From positions 52,079 to 116,078 of the forward strand of contig RFFC02000026.1 of assembly GCA_005518205.2 (NCBI GenBank): DNA of 64,000 bases. Reading direction: 5' to 3'. A model generated the notes under the pieces. The model did no database searches and was not told the origin of the DNA. It saw only the letters and a list, made by a program, of their open reading frames with translations. Made by a program: the position numbers and the translations under genes. Origin of the DNA: Hormoscilla sp. GUM202 (lineage in GTDB: Bacteria; Cyanobacteriota; Cyanobacteriia; Cyanobacteriales; Desertifilaceae). Positions 17,810-26,339 of this stretch are shown here, in pieces; the first letter of the stretch is position 1, and each line of letters starts with the position of its first letter.

Positions 17810-18295
17810 CTAGGATTGAGTGGCTATCAGCTCAAAGAAGTCATCATCCAGTTCATAGCCGAACATCTGCGCCATCGACTTCAGCCGGGATTGGCTCTCA
17901 ATGCCCTGCCGTGCCATCCAATCCCTTAAAACGAAAATTTTCGCCATCACAAAGATTTCCAGGGCTTCTGGGTTATACTGGATGCCTTCGGTGCGATGAA
18001 ACTCGTGGGGTACCAGCATAGCCGCGTAACGGGCCAGTTCCCCAGCTCTCCAATCTAGCAGAAACGGCAACCAAGGATAAACTGTATCTAGGCGAATAAA
18101 CCAGAGGCGCACTTCGGGAATTTCTGAGAGTTCCCGTGGGTCTTCTGGAGAACGGGGATAATCGATTTGGAAGCTCAGTTGCTGTTCCGAGGAGGCGTGA
18201 GCTCCTTCTGCCAGCAGCCGATCTATCACCTTTTGCACCGGTGATATCTGCAATTTATCGATCCACTCAGCCGGAAGCGTAATTTTGATTGCCAT
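17810..18295 (-). CDS. CRR6 family NdhI maturation factor (DUF1817)
   Basis: A 161-residue protein of the CRR6/DUF1817 family, needed for maturation of the NdhI subunit of the photosynthetic NDH-1 complex. Conserved blocks are SFQIDYPRSPEDPRELSEIP, EVRLWFIRLDTVYPWLPFLL, EGIQYNPEALEIFVMAKIFV and RLKSMAQMFGYELDDDFFE. The ATG at 18295 (MAIKITLPAEW) is preferred; a TTG six codons upstream is open but has no ribosome site. The tail after FFELIATQS is short, as usual for the family. Confidence 0.85.
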   Translation of the reverse strand: MAIKITLPAEWIDKLQISPVQKVIDRLLAEGAHASSEQQLSFQIDYPRSPEDPRELSEIPEVRLWFIRLDTVYPWLPFLLDWRAGELARYAAMLVPHEFHRTEGIQYNPEALEIFVMAKIFVLRDWMARQGIESQSRLKSMAQMFGYELDDDFFELIATQS

Positions 18296-18341
18296 TAATT
18301 TTTTTTTTATCAATCATTATCAAAGTAGTTAATTGGTCTCA

Positions 18342-19111
18342 TTATGTCACGCCGTTGTCATACTGGTTTTCGGGCAATAAATGCTGCACGGGCTCTGGCA
18401 GCGGAGGGGTCCCGGAGCGTAGATTGTAGGAACCGTAACGGCGCATAATCTCAACTTGGAAACCTATTTTACGCAGTTCTGCTGCCAAATCTGCTGCTTT
18501 GTATAGCTGCTGATGGTGGACTTCATCATCCCGTCGGTAATGTTCCCCTACTTGGCGCAAACTGATAATTCTACGAGTTAATATTTCCCGTTCTCTATCC
18601 TCGGACTTCTCGAACATTACGATCCAATCTTCTCCTTCCTTGAACCCCTGATTTGTGCTTCCTGATGTTACCTGTCCTGGTTCGGCAATGTCGAAGATTA
18701 ACAGACCTCCAGCACTTAACCCTTTGTATATGCGATCGCACAGATGCACCATCCCGCCCGATCGCCATCTGGGTCGAACAAATAGTTGAAGCATTCCCCA
18801 ACGGAGATAACCGCATTACAAGGAGGAATATCTATTTGGAACAGGTATCCGAGAATAAAGTCAGCATCTGGCGCTCTCCGGCGAGCAATTGATAGCATTG
18901 ACTCGGAGATATCCACTCCGAGAACGCGATAACCAGCATTTGTGAGTGCTTGGGTCAATATTCCGCTACCACAACCCAAGTCTAGCACTAAACCGTCCCG
19001 AATTTGGTGAGGTTCTAGGATTTCCAGTATCCCGGGAGCAGATTTCAAAGCGCAATCGCTGAAACCGACATCGTGAATATACGCGAGTTCTTCTTTGTAC
19101 CACTCTTCCAT
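18342..19111 (-). pseudogene. Class I SAM-dependent methyltransferase with frameshift
   Basis: The N-terminal part, from MEEWYKEELAYIHDVGFSD, has the SAM-binding motif LVLDLGCGSGILTQAL and VLGVDISESMLSIARRRAPD. After about 18755 the frame shifts, and the rest (MVHLCDRIYKGLSAGGLLIF, DWIVMFEKSEDRERE, ELRKIGFQVEIMRRYGSY) continues in another frame to 18342. Together they make one ordinary methyltransferase of about 255 residues. It is either a pseudogene or carries a sequencing error. The last 20 residues derive from repeat-like DNA (GTCCCGGAGCGTAG), suggesting 3' damage as well. Confidence 0.75.
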
Positions 19112-19157
19112 AGGGCTTTGTACTCGATCTCCATAGTAGCACGTCAATGGTATCATA

Positions 19158-19196
19158 GAAACCTGGTTTTTCCTGAGAAACCAGGTTTCTGGGCTG
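19158..19196. repeat. Palindromic AACCAGGTTT element, second copy
   Basis: Arms GAAACCTGGTTTTTCC and GAGAAACCAGGTTTCTGGGC, the same family as 3430-3470. It lies between the methyltransferase and the PIN-like gene. Confidence 0.8.
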
Positions 19197-19200
19197 ATTA

Positions 19201-19590
19201 CGGAATAAAAATTCGCCTTGCACCCATGTAGTTCTCAATGTCCATTGCTATTTCAACCAGGCGATCTACACATTTATTTTGGTAATCCCGTTCATAAAGT
19301 CTATCTACATTTCCAATTGTAACTACGGGGAGTGAAGTTAGCGTATTTTATTCCCGCAACACTTGTTCGAGAGAGTCTTCTCCTTTCATCTTGCGATTCC
19401 CTGTCAGCAAAATCATCTGATTCTCTTGAGCAAAACGCCAAACTATGCGATCGTTACTATTAACTGGTATGCCAACCTCTTCTAAAGTAACAAGGCTGAT
19501 AGGTATGATTTCCAGCCAACCCTCTGCCGCAATCTTTTTCTCAATGAGAATAGCTTGTCCTTCCAGATGATGGTCAACCAAGAATATCAT
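19201..19590 (-). pseudogene. PIN-like protein paired with DUF433, one nonsense codon
   Basis: The frame begins MIFLVDHHLEGQAILIEKK and contains VNSNDRIVWRFAQENQMILL and TGNRKMKGEDSLEQVLRE, then hits TAA at 19348-19350. The same frame continues for about 50 codons (LTSLPVVTIGNVDRL, IENYMGARRIFIP) to the real stop. The copy at 20064-20332 has GAA at the matching site, so a single G-to-T change (Glu to stop) truncates this one at 80 residues. It overlaps the upstream DUF433 gene by 4 bp, the usual arrangement of this toxin-antitoxin-like pair. Confidence 0.7.
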
Positions 19591-19961
19591 AATAAGGCTG
19601 CATGTTTGGCTTTCTGTGCTTGCAGTTTAGCCCAGAGGGCTTCTCGACCGGGTCGTGGTGGCATTTTGGCAATTTTAGCAAATAGTTCCTGATTCCGTTC
19701 TTCCCAATATTTTCGGTTTTCCTCAGCAATTTTCAATACTATTTGGTACTCCGCTTCCACTTCATCTCGATTTTCCTCAATGTATGATATCGCTGCTGAA
19801 AATTGTTCATCTGTGATATTGAACTTATCGCGGATTGACTCGGGTGGATAGCCAGCATGAATGTAGTCCATAAAGTAGTAAAAAGTAATCCTAGTGCCAA
19901 CGATCGTCAGTCCCCATTCTGTCCTAATGATTAATTCCTGTCGATCCCAATTTCTAGTCAT
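19587..19961 (-). CDS. DUF433 family protein (antitoxin-like)
   Basis: A 124-residue protein with the DUF433 winged-helix-like core GLTIVGTRITFYYFMDYIHA, then GYPPESIRDKFNITDEQFSA, followed by a long basic helical tail. The start MTRNWDRQEL at 19961 is chosen because GGAGG lies 8 nt upstream; 13 extra codons upstream are open. DUF433 proteins are commonly encoded just before PIN-like DUF5615-type proteins and are thought to be antitoxins. Its partner gene, 4 bp overlapping, is truncated by a nonsense codon. Confidence 0.75.
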   Translation of the reverse strand: MTRNWDRQELIIRTEWGLTIVGTRITFYYFMDYIHAGYPPESIRDKFNITDEQFSAAISYIEENRDEVEAEYQIVLKIAEENRKYWEERNQELFAKIAKMPPRPGREALWAKLQAQKAKHAALL

Positions 19962-20063
19962 ATCCACAGCCTCCTGGAATTTTTCTCTATCATAACACAC
20001 AAATCTTATCTTAGAAAGCGGGTAACTCCTCTCTTACCCGCTTTCTGGGATCCTTCAAGCAGA

Positions 20064-20332
20064 TTACGGAATAAAAATTCGTCTTGTACCCATGTAGTTC
20101 TCAATATCAAATACTATTTCAATCAGACGTTCTACACAGTCATCTCGGTAATCGCGTTCATTAAGTCTATCTACATTTCCAATTGTCACTACAGGGAGTG
20201 AATTTAGCGTGTTTTCTTCCCGCAAAACTTGTTCGAGGGAGTCTTCTCCTTTCATCTTGCGATTCCCTGTCAGCAAAATCATCTGATTCTCTCGAGCAAA
20301 ACAACTATGCGATCGTTACTATTGATTGGCAT
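20064..20332 (-). pseudogene. Second, decayed copy of the PIN-like protein
   Basis: Residues MPINSNDRIV, then a 4-bp deletion near 20302 that shifts the frame, then QMILLTGNRKMKGEDSLEQV through NYMGTRRIFIP. It is about 90 percent identical to the C-terminal two thirds of 19201-19590 and keeps the sense codon that the other copy lost. The N-terminal third and any DUF433 partner are missing, so it is a relic of a local duplication. Confidence 0.75.
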
Positions 20333-20334
20333 TT

Positions 20335-20572
20335 TTACCTCAAGTAATAAAACGAATCGGCAATAAATAAAGCCAGCCGCTTGGCGGCCATCTCGGCATC
20401 GCCCTGCCTTGCCTCTCTTAAAACGAGTTCTGAGATATAAACCGTGAAAGCACTGCGACGATATTCCCAAGTCTTTCGTTACTTCCATATTTGCAGCAAC
20501 GATCGAGTTCTTGCTCGATCTTGCCGTAAGGTAGCCGACAAAACTGGTTTCAATGTAAGCAGTTTCACTCAT
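20335..20572 (-). pseudogene. VapC-type PIN domain toxin relic
   Basis: It begins MSETAYIETSFVGYLTARSS then KNSIVAANMEVTKD, the typical start of this cyanobacterial PIN family, including the first catalytic acidic residue. A one-base shift follows, and the next part, FTVYISELVLREARQGDAEM then AAKRLAL, is in another frame. It ends at 20335, where the PIN-like copy 2 begins. It cannot be functional. Confidence 0.65.
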
Positions 20573-20672
20573 GTGCTATTATTTGATTTCTTTCCCCATG
20601 GATCGAACCTCTACAGGTTCGATCTATCATACCAAGCCGTCAGCCCGATCGCTCACTTACAGTACTCGCCCG

Positions 20673-21641
20673 TCACGCCAGTCCCACTAACTTTTCGCTC
20701 AACTCCCACAGGCGCTTCGCTTTGTCATTATCCAGCGCCTCGTCCGATACTTCTTGCACGAAGGACTTCCGGCCTTTCTTCTGTCGGTTCCCCCAACTCC
20801 AATAGGCCCCTGACTTATTATAATCTGGATCTGCTACTACCGCTGCTACCCGATCGCCCGCCAATTCCTCGGACACGTACCCTCCCGTAATATTCTTTTG
20901 AAACAGGGGGAATATTTTCTGGAACAGGGGATAGTGATTGCGAAATAGAGCCGTTTCCGCCACGCATCCCGGATAAAGGGAACTGAAGATAATGCCAGTT
21001 TCATCGTGATAGCGCCGATGCAGTTCCCGCATCGTCAGCACATTGCACAGCTTGCTATCCTTGTACGCTTTGCCCGACTTAAACTTCTTGCCGTTAATCA
21101 TCGCGATCGGGGGTTTAAACCCTTCTTCAAACCCCTTCAGATCCCCTAAGTCTGGGGGTGCTGGAATGGGAATCTTTCCTCCCAACTCCTTCGGGTTAGC
21201 TGTCACAGTTCCCAAAATTACCAACCTCGGACGTGCAGTGGATGAATTCTTCAGATCTTCCAGCATCAGGTTACACAACAGAAAATGTCCCAAATGATTT
21301 GTGGCAACGCTTAACTCATACCCTTCTGGGGTTCGCAACGGTTCCTTTAATAAAGGCATATAGACTGCCGCGTTGCATACCAAAGCGTCCAGCGATCGGC
21401 GACTTTCCCGAAAAGTCTGCACGAAAAGTCGCACCGACCCCAAGTCCGCTAAGTTCAGAGGTATAATACTGTAGCTACCTTCGGGCATTCCCACCTCTTG
21501 GGCAATGCTTCCCGCCTTGATAAGATTCCGACAGGCCATCACCACATGCCATCCCCTTTGGGCCAGGGATTTCGCCGCGTACAAACCGACTCCCGATGAC
21601 GCACCCGTAATTATTACCGTTGACTTCTGACCTTGTTTCAT
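20673..21641 (-). CDS. por: Light-dependent protochlorophyllide reductase
   Basis: This 322-residue short-chain dehydrogenase reduces protochlorophyllide to chlorophyllide using NADPH and light. The Rossmann motif TGASSGVGLYAAKSLAQRGW is at residues 12-31, CNAAVYMPL follows, and the catalytic YxxxK is in GKAYKDSKLCNVLTMRELHR. Further family marks are GCVAETALFRNHYPLFQK and YWSWGNRQKKGRKSFVQEVS. With chlL and chlN at the left edge the organism has both light-dependent and dark-operative routes, which is normal for cyanobacteria. Confidence 0.95.
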   Translation of the reverse strand: MKQGQKSTVIITGASSGVGLYAAKSLAQRGWHVVMACRNLIKAGSIAQEVGMPEGSYSIIPLNLADLGSVRLFVQTFRESRRSLDALVCNAAVYMPLLKEPLRTPEGYELSVATNHLGHFLLCNLMLEDLKNSSTARPRLVILGTVTANPKELGGKIPIPAPPDLGDLKGFEEGFKPPIAMINGKKFKSGKAYKDSKLCNVLTMRELHRRYHDETGIIFSSLYPGCVAETALFRNHYPLFQKIFPLFQKNITGGYVSEELAGDRVAAVVADPDYNKSGAYWSWGNRQKKGRKSFVQEVSDEALDNDKAKRLWELSEKLVGLA

Positions 21642-21840
21642 GCTGTTTCCACTCTGTTGACCATTTTTGATTGTCTTCTCTATTTTACACTATGCTTGTC
21701 AGTAGCACATGCAAAAATTCGGTTAGGCGGTTTCCCTAGATACTGACTTCTTATGCAAACTATCAAGGGAAGTGTGTGTTGCGCTTGTTGCGTAATAAAC
21801 GACAAGCCAACCTCCGACTAACCACATTGAGTGCTTGTCG

Positions 21841-22182
21841 CTATAAAGGTAGTAAGGCTATTCTATCGAGCCATTCTTCAGCCCTTGATGCTGACCAAAT
21901 TAATACCAGTTCCTCTCACACAATCTCAAGTCCCAACTTTTTGGACACAACTATAACTCATGAACTGCGATATTTGACAATGAACCGTGCAAATTCAGTT
22001 GGTATTGTCTTGCGATCGTGAGTTACCAGAATACGTCCCTGTTTTGCTGCTCGTTCCAAAACATCTGCATCTTTTACACCTTCTAAACCAGCAATAATAG
22101 CAGTTTGAAAGTCAATTTCAGGTACTCGCCGCATAACCCCTGTAACGATCGCCTGATTCAGATCTGCATCAGATAGCGAATC
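21841..22182 (-). pseudogene. DUF5615 PIN-like toxin relic
   Basis: Translation gives DADLNQAIVTGVMRRVPEID, FQTAIIAGLEGVKDADVLER and GRILVTHDRKTIPTEFARFI, the classic DUF5615 pattern. A one-base shift lies near the start (at 22160-22165), and TGA stops follow RSS and LEIV; the tail EELVLIW and LDRIALLPL continues to TAG at 21841. It overlaps the end of the DUF433 gene at 22158 and was its toxin partner. Confidence 0.75.
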
Positions 22183-22499
22183 TTCACATTTTTCCCCTCT
22201 GCTGCCATCAGTTTAGCATAAAGTTCTGGATCGTCCCTCTGTAAGGGTTGAGGCATAGAATCAAATTCTACCTCTTCCGCTTCCAGATAAGCGTCAATTT
22301 CATCGCAATTCGCCAAATAAAAAGCGATCGCACCGTAAACCTGTTCCAGAGTTAGCAACGGGAACGACTGCACAATGCTTTCGGGTGAGAGTCGCTTTCG
22401 GAAGGCATAGACAATGGAATCAAGGGAAATTCTAGTACCGGCGACCCAGTAGCCCTCATTTCTATACTCTATATAATGTTTAGCTGCTACAACTGGCAT
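22158..22499 (-). CDS. DUF433 family protein (antitoxin-like), second locus
   Basis: A 113-residue protein, MPVVAAKHYIEYRNEGYWVA then GTRISLDSIVYAFRKRLSPE, with the DUF433 fold and an acidic C-terminal part (EAEEVEFDSMP). The ATG at 22499 is chosen; seven more codons upstream are open with an alternative start. Its last eight codons (VKIRYLMQI) read into what was the start of the neighbouring DUF5615 toxin, now dead. It is an antitoxin-like gene left without a working partner. Confidence 0.7.
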   Translation of the reverse strand: MPVVAAKHYIEYRNEGYWVAGTRISLDSIVYAFRKRLSPESIVQSFPLLTLEQVYGAIAFYLANCDEIDAYLEAEEVEFDSMPQPLQRDDPELYAKLMAAEGKNVKIRYLMQI

Positions 22500-22710
22500 A
22501 GTTCCTGAAAGCCTCCTCAAATACTGTTTCTCTACTATAGCTTATCTCTCATCTCTTGTCAATACTTTTTTTGACTGGCTGGTTCTCACAGCCTATTTTA
22601 GGCTATTATAGCTAAAATAGGAGTAATCAGCTTATATTAGTGTTGGTTGCTAGTTGTTAGTTTACCGGGCAGGCGATCCGCCCGACGTTTCCCTAACATT
22701 AAATCATCCC

Positions 22711-23502
22711 ATGTGTCGTCTATTAGGATATCTCGGAAAGCCCATTCAACTGTCTCAGATCCTGTACCAACCAGAACATTCACTGATCGTCCAAAGTTAT
22801 CAACCCCGGGAGATGACTTCTGGAGTAGTGAATGCCGATGGGTTTGGCATTGGTTGGTATCACTCCCAACGGGAGACAGAACCCTTTACCTATAAACATA
22901 TTTTGCCCGCCTGGAGTGACGTTAACCTGCCCCAGTTGAGTCGCTATATTGAATCTGGGTGTATTCTGGCAAATGTCCGCAGTGCCACAGCGGGACAAGC
23001 TGTAGATTTAAGTAATTGTCAGCCCTTTGCTTATCAGCGCCTGCTGTTCGTTCACAATGGTTTTATCCAAAATTTCCGCCAGAGTTTATATCGCCCCCTG
23101 CGCGATCGCCTCTCGGACATGGCCTACCAACTGATCTGCGGCAGTACAGATTCCGAACATATTTTCGCTCTTTTGATCGATACCTGGCAAGCATCTCCAA
23201 ATATTGCCCTAGAACAAGCATTGGAGAAAACCTTAAAGACCCTGCACGAGTTGGCGTCCAAGCATCAGGTAAAAGCCTCAGCTAATATCATTATTACGGA
23301 GGGACGTCGCCTGATTGCCTCCCGGTTCTCCACCCACTCACCGGCACCGACTCTCTACTGGCTGAAGGACGATCGGACTTATCCGGGCAGTATCATGATG
23401 GCCTCGGAACCCCTATTTGTGGGAGAATGGATCGGATGTACTGAAAATAGTATCCTGACCATAGGAGAAGATTGTGAACCTGACATCCACCCAATCCTGT
23501 AG
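22711..23502 (+). CDS. egtC: Ergothioneine biosynthesis protein EgtC (class II glutamine amidotransferase)
   Basis: EgtC removes the glutamyl group from the gamma-glutamyl hercynylcysteine sulfoxide intermediate of ergothioneine synthesis. The protein starts MCRLLGYLGKPIQLSQILYQ; the Cys after the initiator Met is the Ntn nucleophile. DGFGIGWYHS, NVRSATAGQ, NCQPFAYQRLLFVHNGFIQN and GSTDSEHIFALLID are typical glutamine-amidotransferase motifs. The ATG at 22711 is set by this Cys; an upstream extension is not coding. egtB begins 29 nt before this stop, so translation is probably coupled. Confidence 0.88.
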   Translation: MCRLLGYLGKPIQLSQILYQPEHSLIVQSYQPREMTSGVVNADGFGIGWYHSQRETEPFTYKHILPAWSDVNLPQLSRYIESGCILANVRSATAGQAVDLSNCQPFAYQRLLFVHNGFIQNFRQSLYRPLRDRLSDMAYQLICGSTDSEHIFALLIDTWQASPNIALEQALEKTLKTLHELASKHQVKASANIIITEGRRLIASRFSTHSPAPTLYWLKDDRTYPGSIMMASEPLFVGEWIGCTENSILTIGEDCEPDIHPIL

Positions 23503-24778
23503 AGACAAGATATATCGGGACTTCCAGCAATGTCGGATGAAAACTATGGCCTTGTTTGCAGACATAGATGACGCCAGCTTTCGAGGTCAAAGTCATCCCG
23601 AATTCAGTCCTGTGGGATGGCATCTGGGACATATTGGCATGACAGAAGGCTATTGGATTTTAGAACAACTGGCCGGGTTGCCGCAACTGTATCCAGAATA
23701 CCGGCAAATGTTTGCCGCTGACGGCCTGCCTAAGTGCGATCGGGGTTCTGGAGTGCCATCATTCCCAGAAGTCGGCGATATCCTCAGCAGCATTAGAACC
23801 AAAGTGTTTGCATATCTGGAAAGGGCCCCAGTTGAGGAACAAGAACGGTTGTGGCGCTTTATCCTTCAGCATGAAAGCATGCACAATGAAATCATCGCCT
23901 TCGTGCTGCAAATGCAAAACTTGCTAGAGTCAAGCTATAAATTACCTTGTCAAATCACCAATGGGCATCCGGTGTCTCGGTCGCTACGAGTCCTTCAGGA
24001 CAAGAGCACGCGGAAGACGCCGCCAGTGGCAGCGTCCCAGATCGAAATTCCCGCAGGGGAGTTTGACATGGGCAATAATGCGATCGATGCTATGGATAAC
24101 GAACGCCCTGCCCATCGGGTTTATCTGCATACCTACTGGATCGATCGCTATCCGGTCACCTGCGGAGAATACCGCAAATTTATCACCGATGGCGGCTATC
24201 AGAATGAAAGTTGGTGGTCTGCAGATGGGTGGAGGTGGCTGCAAGAAAACCCCGTTGTTCAGCCCCTATACTGGCATAACGAGTCCGAATGGAAAAATCA
24301 TCCCGTTTGTGGAGTCAGTTGGTATGAAGCAGACGCCTATGCCCGATATGTCGGGAAGCGGCTACCCACAGAAGCGGAATGGGAAAAAGCCGCAAGCTGG
24401 GATGCAGCAGCAGGACGCAGTCGCACCTATCCTTGGGGAGAAGAAATGCCCAGTGGCAAGCAATGCAATTGCGATGGTATAGTAGGACAGACAACTCCCG
24501 TGAATGCCGCGTCAGCAGGACAGAGTGCCTATGGTATGGAGGATGCTTTGGGTAATGTCTGGGAATGGACGGGAAGCTGGTTTGATCGCTACGAAGGTTT
24601 TGCCTGGTATCCCTATCGAGGTTACTCTCAAGCCTACTTTGATAACCAGCATCGAGTTATCAAAGGTGCCAGCTGGGCAACTCGTCCTTGGGTCATGCGT
24701 GCCAGCTTCCGCAACTGGTATCATCCGGGAGTGCGGCAGATTTTAGCAGGTTTTCGTTGCGCTAGTAGTCAGCCATAA
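23474..24778 (+). CDS. egtB: Ergothioneine biosynthesis sulfoxide synthase EgtB
   Basis: EgtB is the mononuclear iron enzyme that joins hercynine to a thiol donor with oxygen. The N-terminal DinB_2 domain has GWHLGHIGMTEGYW and the HX3HXE iron motif HESMHNE (about residues 133-139); the C-terminal half is an FGE-sulfatase domain with ERPAHRVYLHTYWIDRYPVT, GKRLPTEAEWEKAA and ALGNVWEWTGSWF. The GTG start at 23474 has AGGAG 8 nt upstream. A 17-codon hairpin element (RVLQDKS core) sits between the two domains. The gamma-glutamylcysteine route is suggested by the neighbouring egtC. Confidence 0.9.
   Translation: MNLTSTQSCRDKIYRDFQQCRMKTMALFADIDDASFRGQSHPEFSPVGWHLGHIGMTEGYWILEQLAGLPQLYPEYRQMFAADGLPKCDRGSGVPSFPEVGDILSSIRTKVFAYLERAPVEEQERLWRFILQHESMHNEIIAFVLQMQNLLESSYKLPCQITNGHPVSRSLRVLQDKSTRKTPPVAASQIEIPAGEFDMGNNAIDAMDNERPAHRVYLHTYWIDRYPVTCGEYRKFITDGGYQNESWWSADGWRWLQENPVVQPLYWHNESEWKNHPVCGVSWYEADAYARYVGKRLPTEAEWEKAASWDAAAGRSRTYPWGEEMPSGKQCNCDGIVGQTTPVNAASAGQSAYGMEDALGNVWEWTGSWFDRYEGFAWYPYRGYSQAYFDNQHRVIKGASWATRPWVMRASFRNWYHPGVRQILAGFRCASSQP
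23971..24021. repeat. 51-bp in-frame hairpin element (copy 2, in egtB)
   Basis: Same ends (GGTGTCT and AGACGCC) and same core (GTCCTTCAGGACAAGAGCA) as 6545-6595, same 51-bp length and same reading frame. The arms around the core have diverged here, leaving only the central GTCCTTCAGGAC palindrome and the outer seven bases. It lies in the linker between the DinB_2 and FGE-sulfatase domains, where an extra 17 residues should be tolerated. Confidence 0.85.
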
Positions 24779-25085
24779 TAGTTGTGGTGGCGAGCACTGC
24801 CCACCCTACCGATAGAGATAGGAACAAATTATCTAGAGTTAAAGACAGCACAATGAGCAACAATCAACCATCTTCAACCCCCATCATCCCTCCTGGCCTC
24901 CTTGATACCACAGATTGGCATTTTTGTCAACAATGCGAGCGTTAGGGATCTGGGAAATTTTCAGATTCATGATGTTCAGCTACTCGTACTCATAGCGTGA
25001 TATAACGGTTGAGGACCGTTTGGCTGCTTGGGATACAGAAATATTCCAGGCCGTGTGGTTGTGCAGTTTTACCAGAAAGCTTGAC

Positions 25086-26111
25086 GTGAGGAATATAACT
25101 CAGTATACCGCTGCCAGTTCCCGCCTAGGGCAACGGCTAACAATTGAGCATTTGATCGATCCATTGGCTATTTCCGAGACAGGGGGAACTGACGCGATCG
25201 CGGGATTAACTCAAACTCCCAAAACCCTGCCAGCGAAATATTTCTATGACGATCGGGGTTCTCAACTGTTTGAGGAGATCTGCGAGTTACCAGAATATTA
25301 CCCGACCCGGACAGAAACTGCAATTTTGCAAGAGTTTGCCGGTCAAATTGCTGGGATGACCGGTCCCTGCGAACTGGTAGAATTGGGCAGTGGCAGTTCC
25401 ACGAAAACCAGACTGTTGTTAGATGCCTACCAAAATTTGGGAGGTGCGATGCGCTACGTGCCCGTTGACGTGAGTGCTGGGATCCTCGAAAGCAGTGCCG
25501 AACAGCTTATAGCCGACTATAGCACGTTGCAAGTCCACGGTTTGGTCGGCACTTATGAAATGGCCCTAGGGGCCCTGCCACCCACTGGACTGCCAACCCG
25601 GACGATCGCCTTTCTGGGCAGCAGTTTAGGTAATTTCTCTCCCGACAAATGCGATGCTTTCTTTGCTCAAGTAACGGGGGCCTTGGCAGAGGGGGAGTAT
25701 TTCTTGTTGGGGATAGACTTGCAGAAGCCCAAAGAGGTGCTGGAACCGGCTTATGATGACAGCCAGGGAGTGACAGCGGCCTTTAATTTGAATATGCTGT
25801 CCCATTTGAACTGGCGCTTTGGCGGCAATTTTGACACCGGGCTATTCGAGCATTGGGCCTTTTATAATACCGAACAACACCAGATCGAGATGCATCTGCG
25901 GTGTAAGCGATCGCACTCGGTCCGTCTTGATGACCTGAACCTCAAGGTAGACTTTGCCGCCGGGGAGACAATACACACGGAAGTCTCGCGCAAATTTGAA
26001 CTCAAGGCCATGCAGTCCTACATGGAGAAACAGGGGTTAGAAACCCTAAAAGTTTGGACAGATGCCAAAGGGTGGTTTGGCTTAATTCTCAGCCAACACC
26101 GAACCGATTAA
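25086..26111 (+). CDS. egtD: L-histidine N-alpha-methyltransferase EgtD
   Basis: EgtD trimethylates histidine to hercynine, the first step of ergothioneine synthesis. Family blocks are TLPAKYFYDDRGSQLFEEIC, ELPEYYPTRTETAILQEFAG, CELVELGSGSSTKTRLLLDA (SAM binding), TIAFLGSSLGNFSP and GIDLQKPKEVLEPAYDD. GTG at 25086 gives 341 residues, close to family size; a TTG at 25020 would add 22 and is less likely. The gap from egtB contains a 31-codon open stretch at 24853 and a GGGTGGGCA-type palindrome but no clear gene. A GGTGGGCA / TGCCCACC hairpin follows the stop at about 26125. Confidence 0.88.
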   Translation: MRNITQYTAASSRLGQRLTIEHLIDPLAISETGGTDAIAGLTQTPKTLPAKYFYDDRGSQLFEEICELPEYYPTRTETAILQEFAGQIAGMTGPCELVELGSGSSTKTRLLLDAYQNLGGAMRYVPVDVSAGILESSAEQLIADYSTLQVHGLVGTYEMALGALPPTGLPTRTIAFLGSSLGNFSPDKCDAFFAQVTGALAEGEYFLLGIDLQKPKEVLEPAYDDSQGVTAAFNLNMLSHLNWRFGGNFDTGLFEHWAFYNTEQHQIEMHLRCKRSHSVRLDDLNLKVDFAAGETIHTEVSRKFELKAMQSYMEKQGLETLKVWTDAKGWFGLILSQHRTD

Positions 26112-26339
26112 TTAATTTGTAGGGTGGGCATTGCCAGCATTGCCCACCTTCTCCCTGTACCTTACTGCTGTTTGCTATGCTGTCTGCTATAGTAAGCCTA
26201 AAGAGAGTTGTACAACTGGCGTTTTTGTTCAAACCCTTATCCGGCAATGGTTTGAATCGATCGGGAGGCACTGGTTTCCCTGGAGCTAAATAGTTTCCCA
26301 AGAAATAAATCTTGAATAAATAATTTTGTAGTACGAAAT

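Noticed and set aside
24853..24945. 30-residue ORF between egtB and egtD
   Set aside because: A plausible start (MSNNQPSSTPIIPPG) but too short, with no recognised family or ribosome site; could be a truncated gene start.
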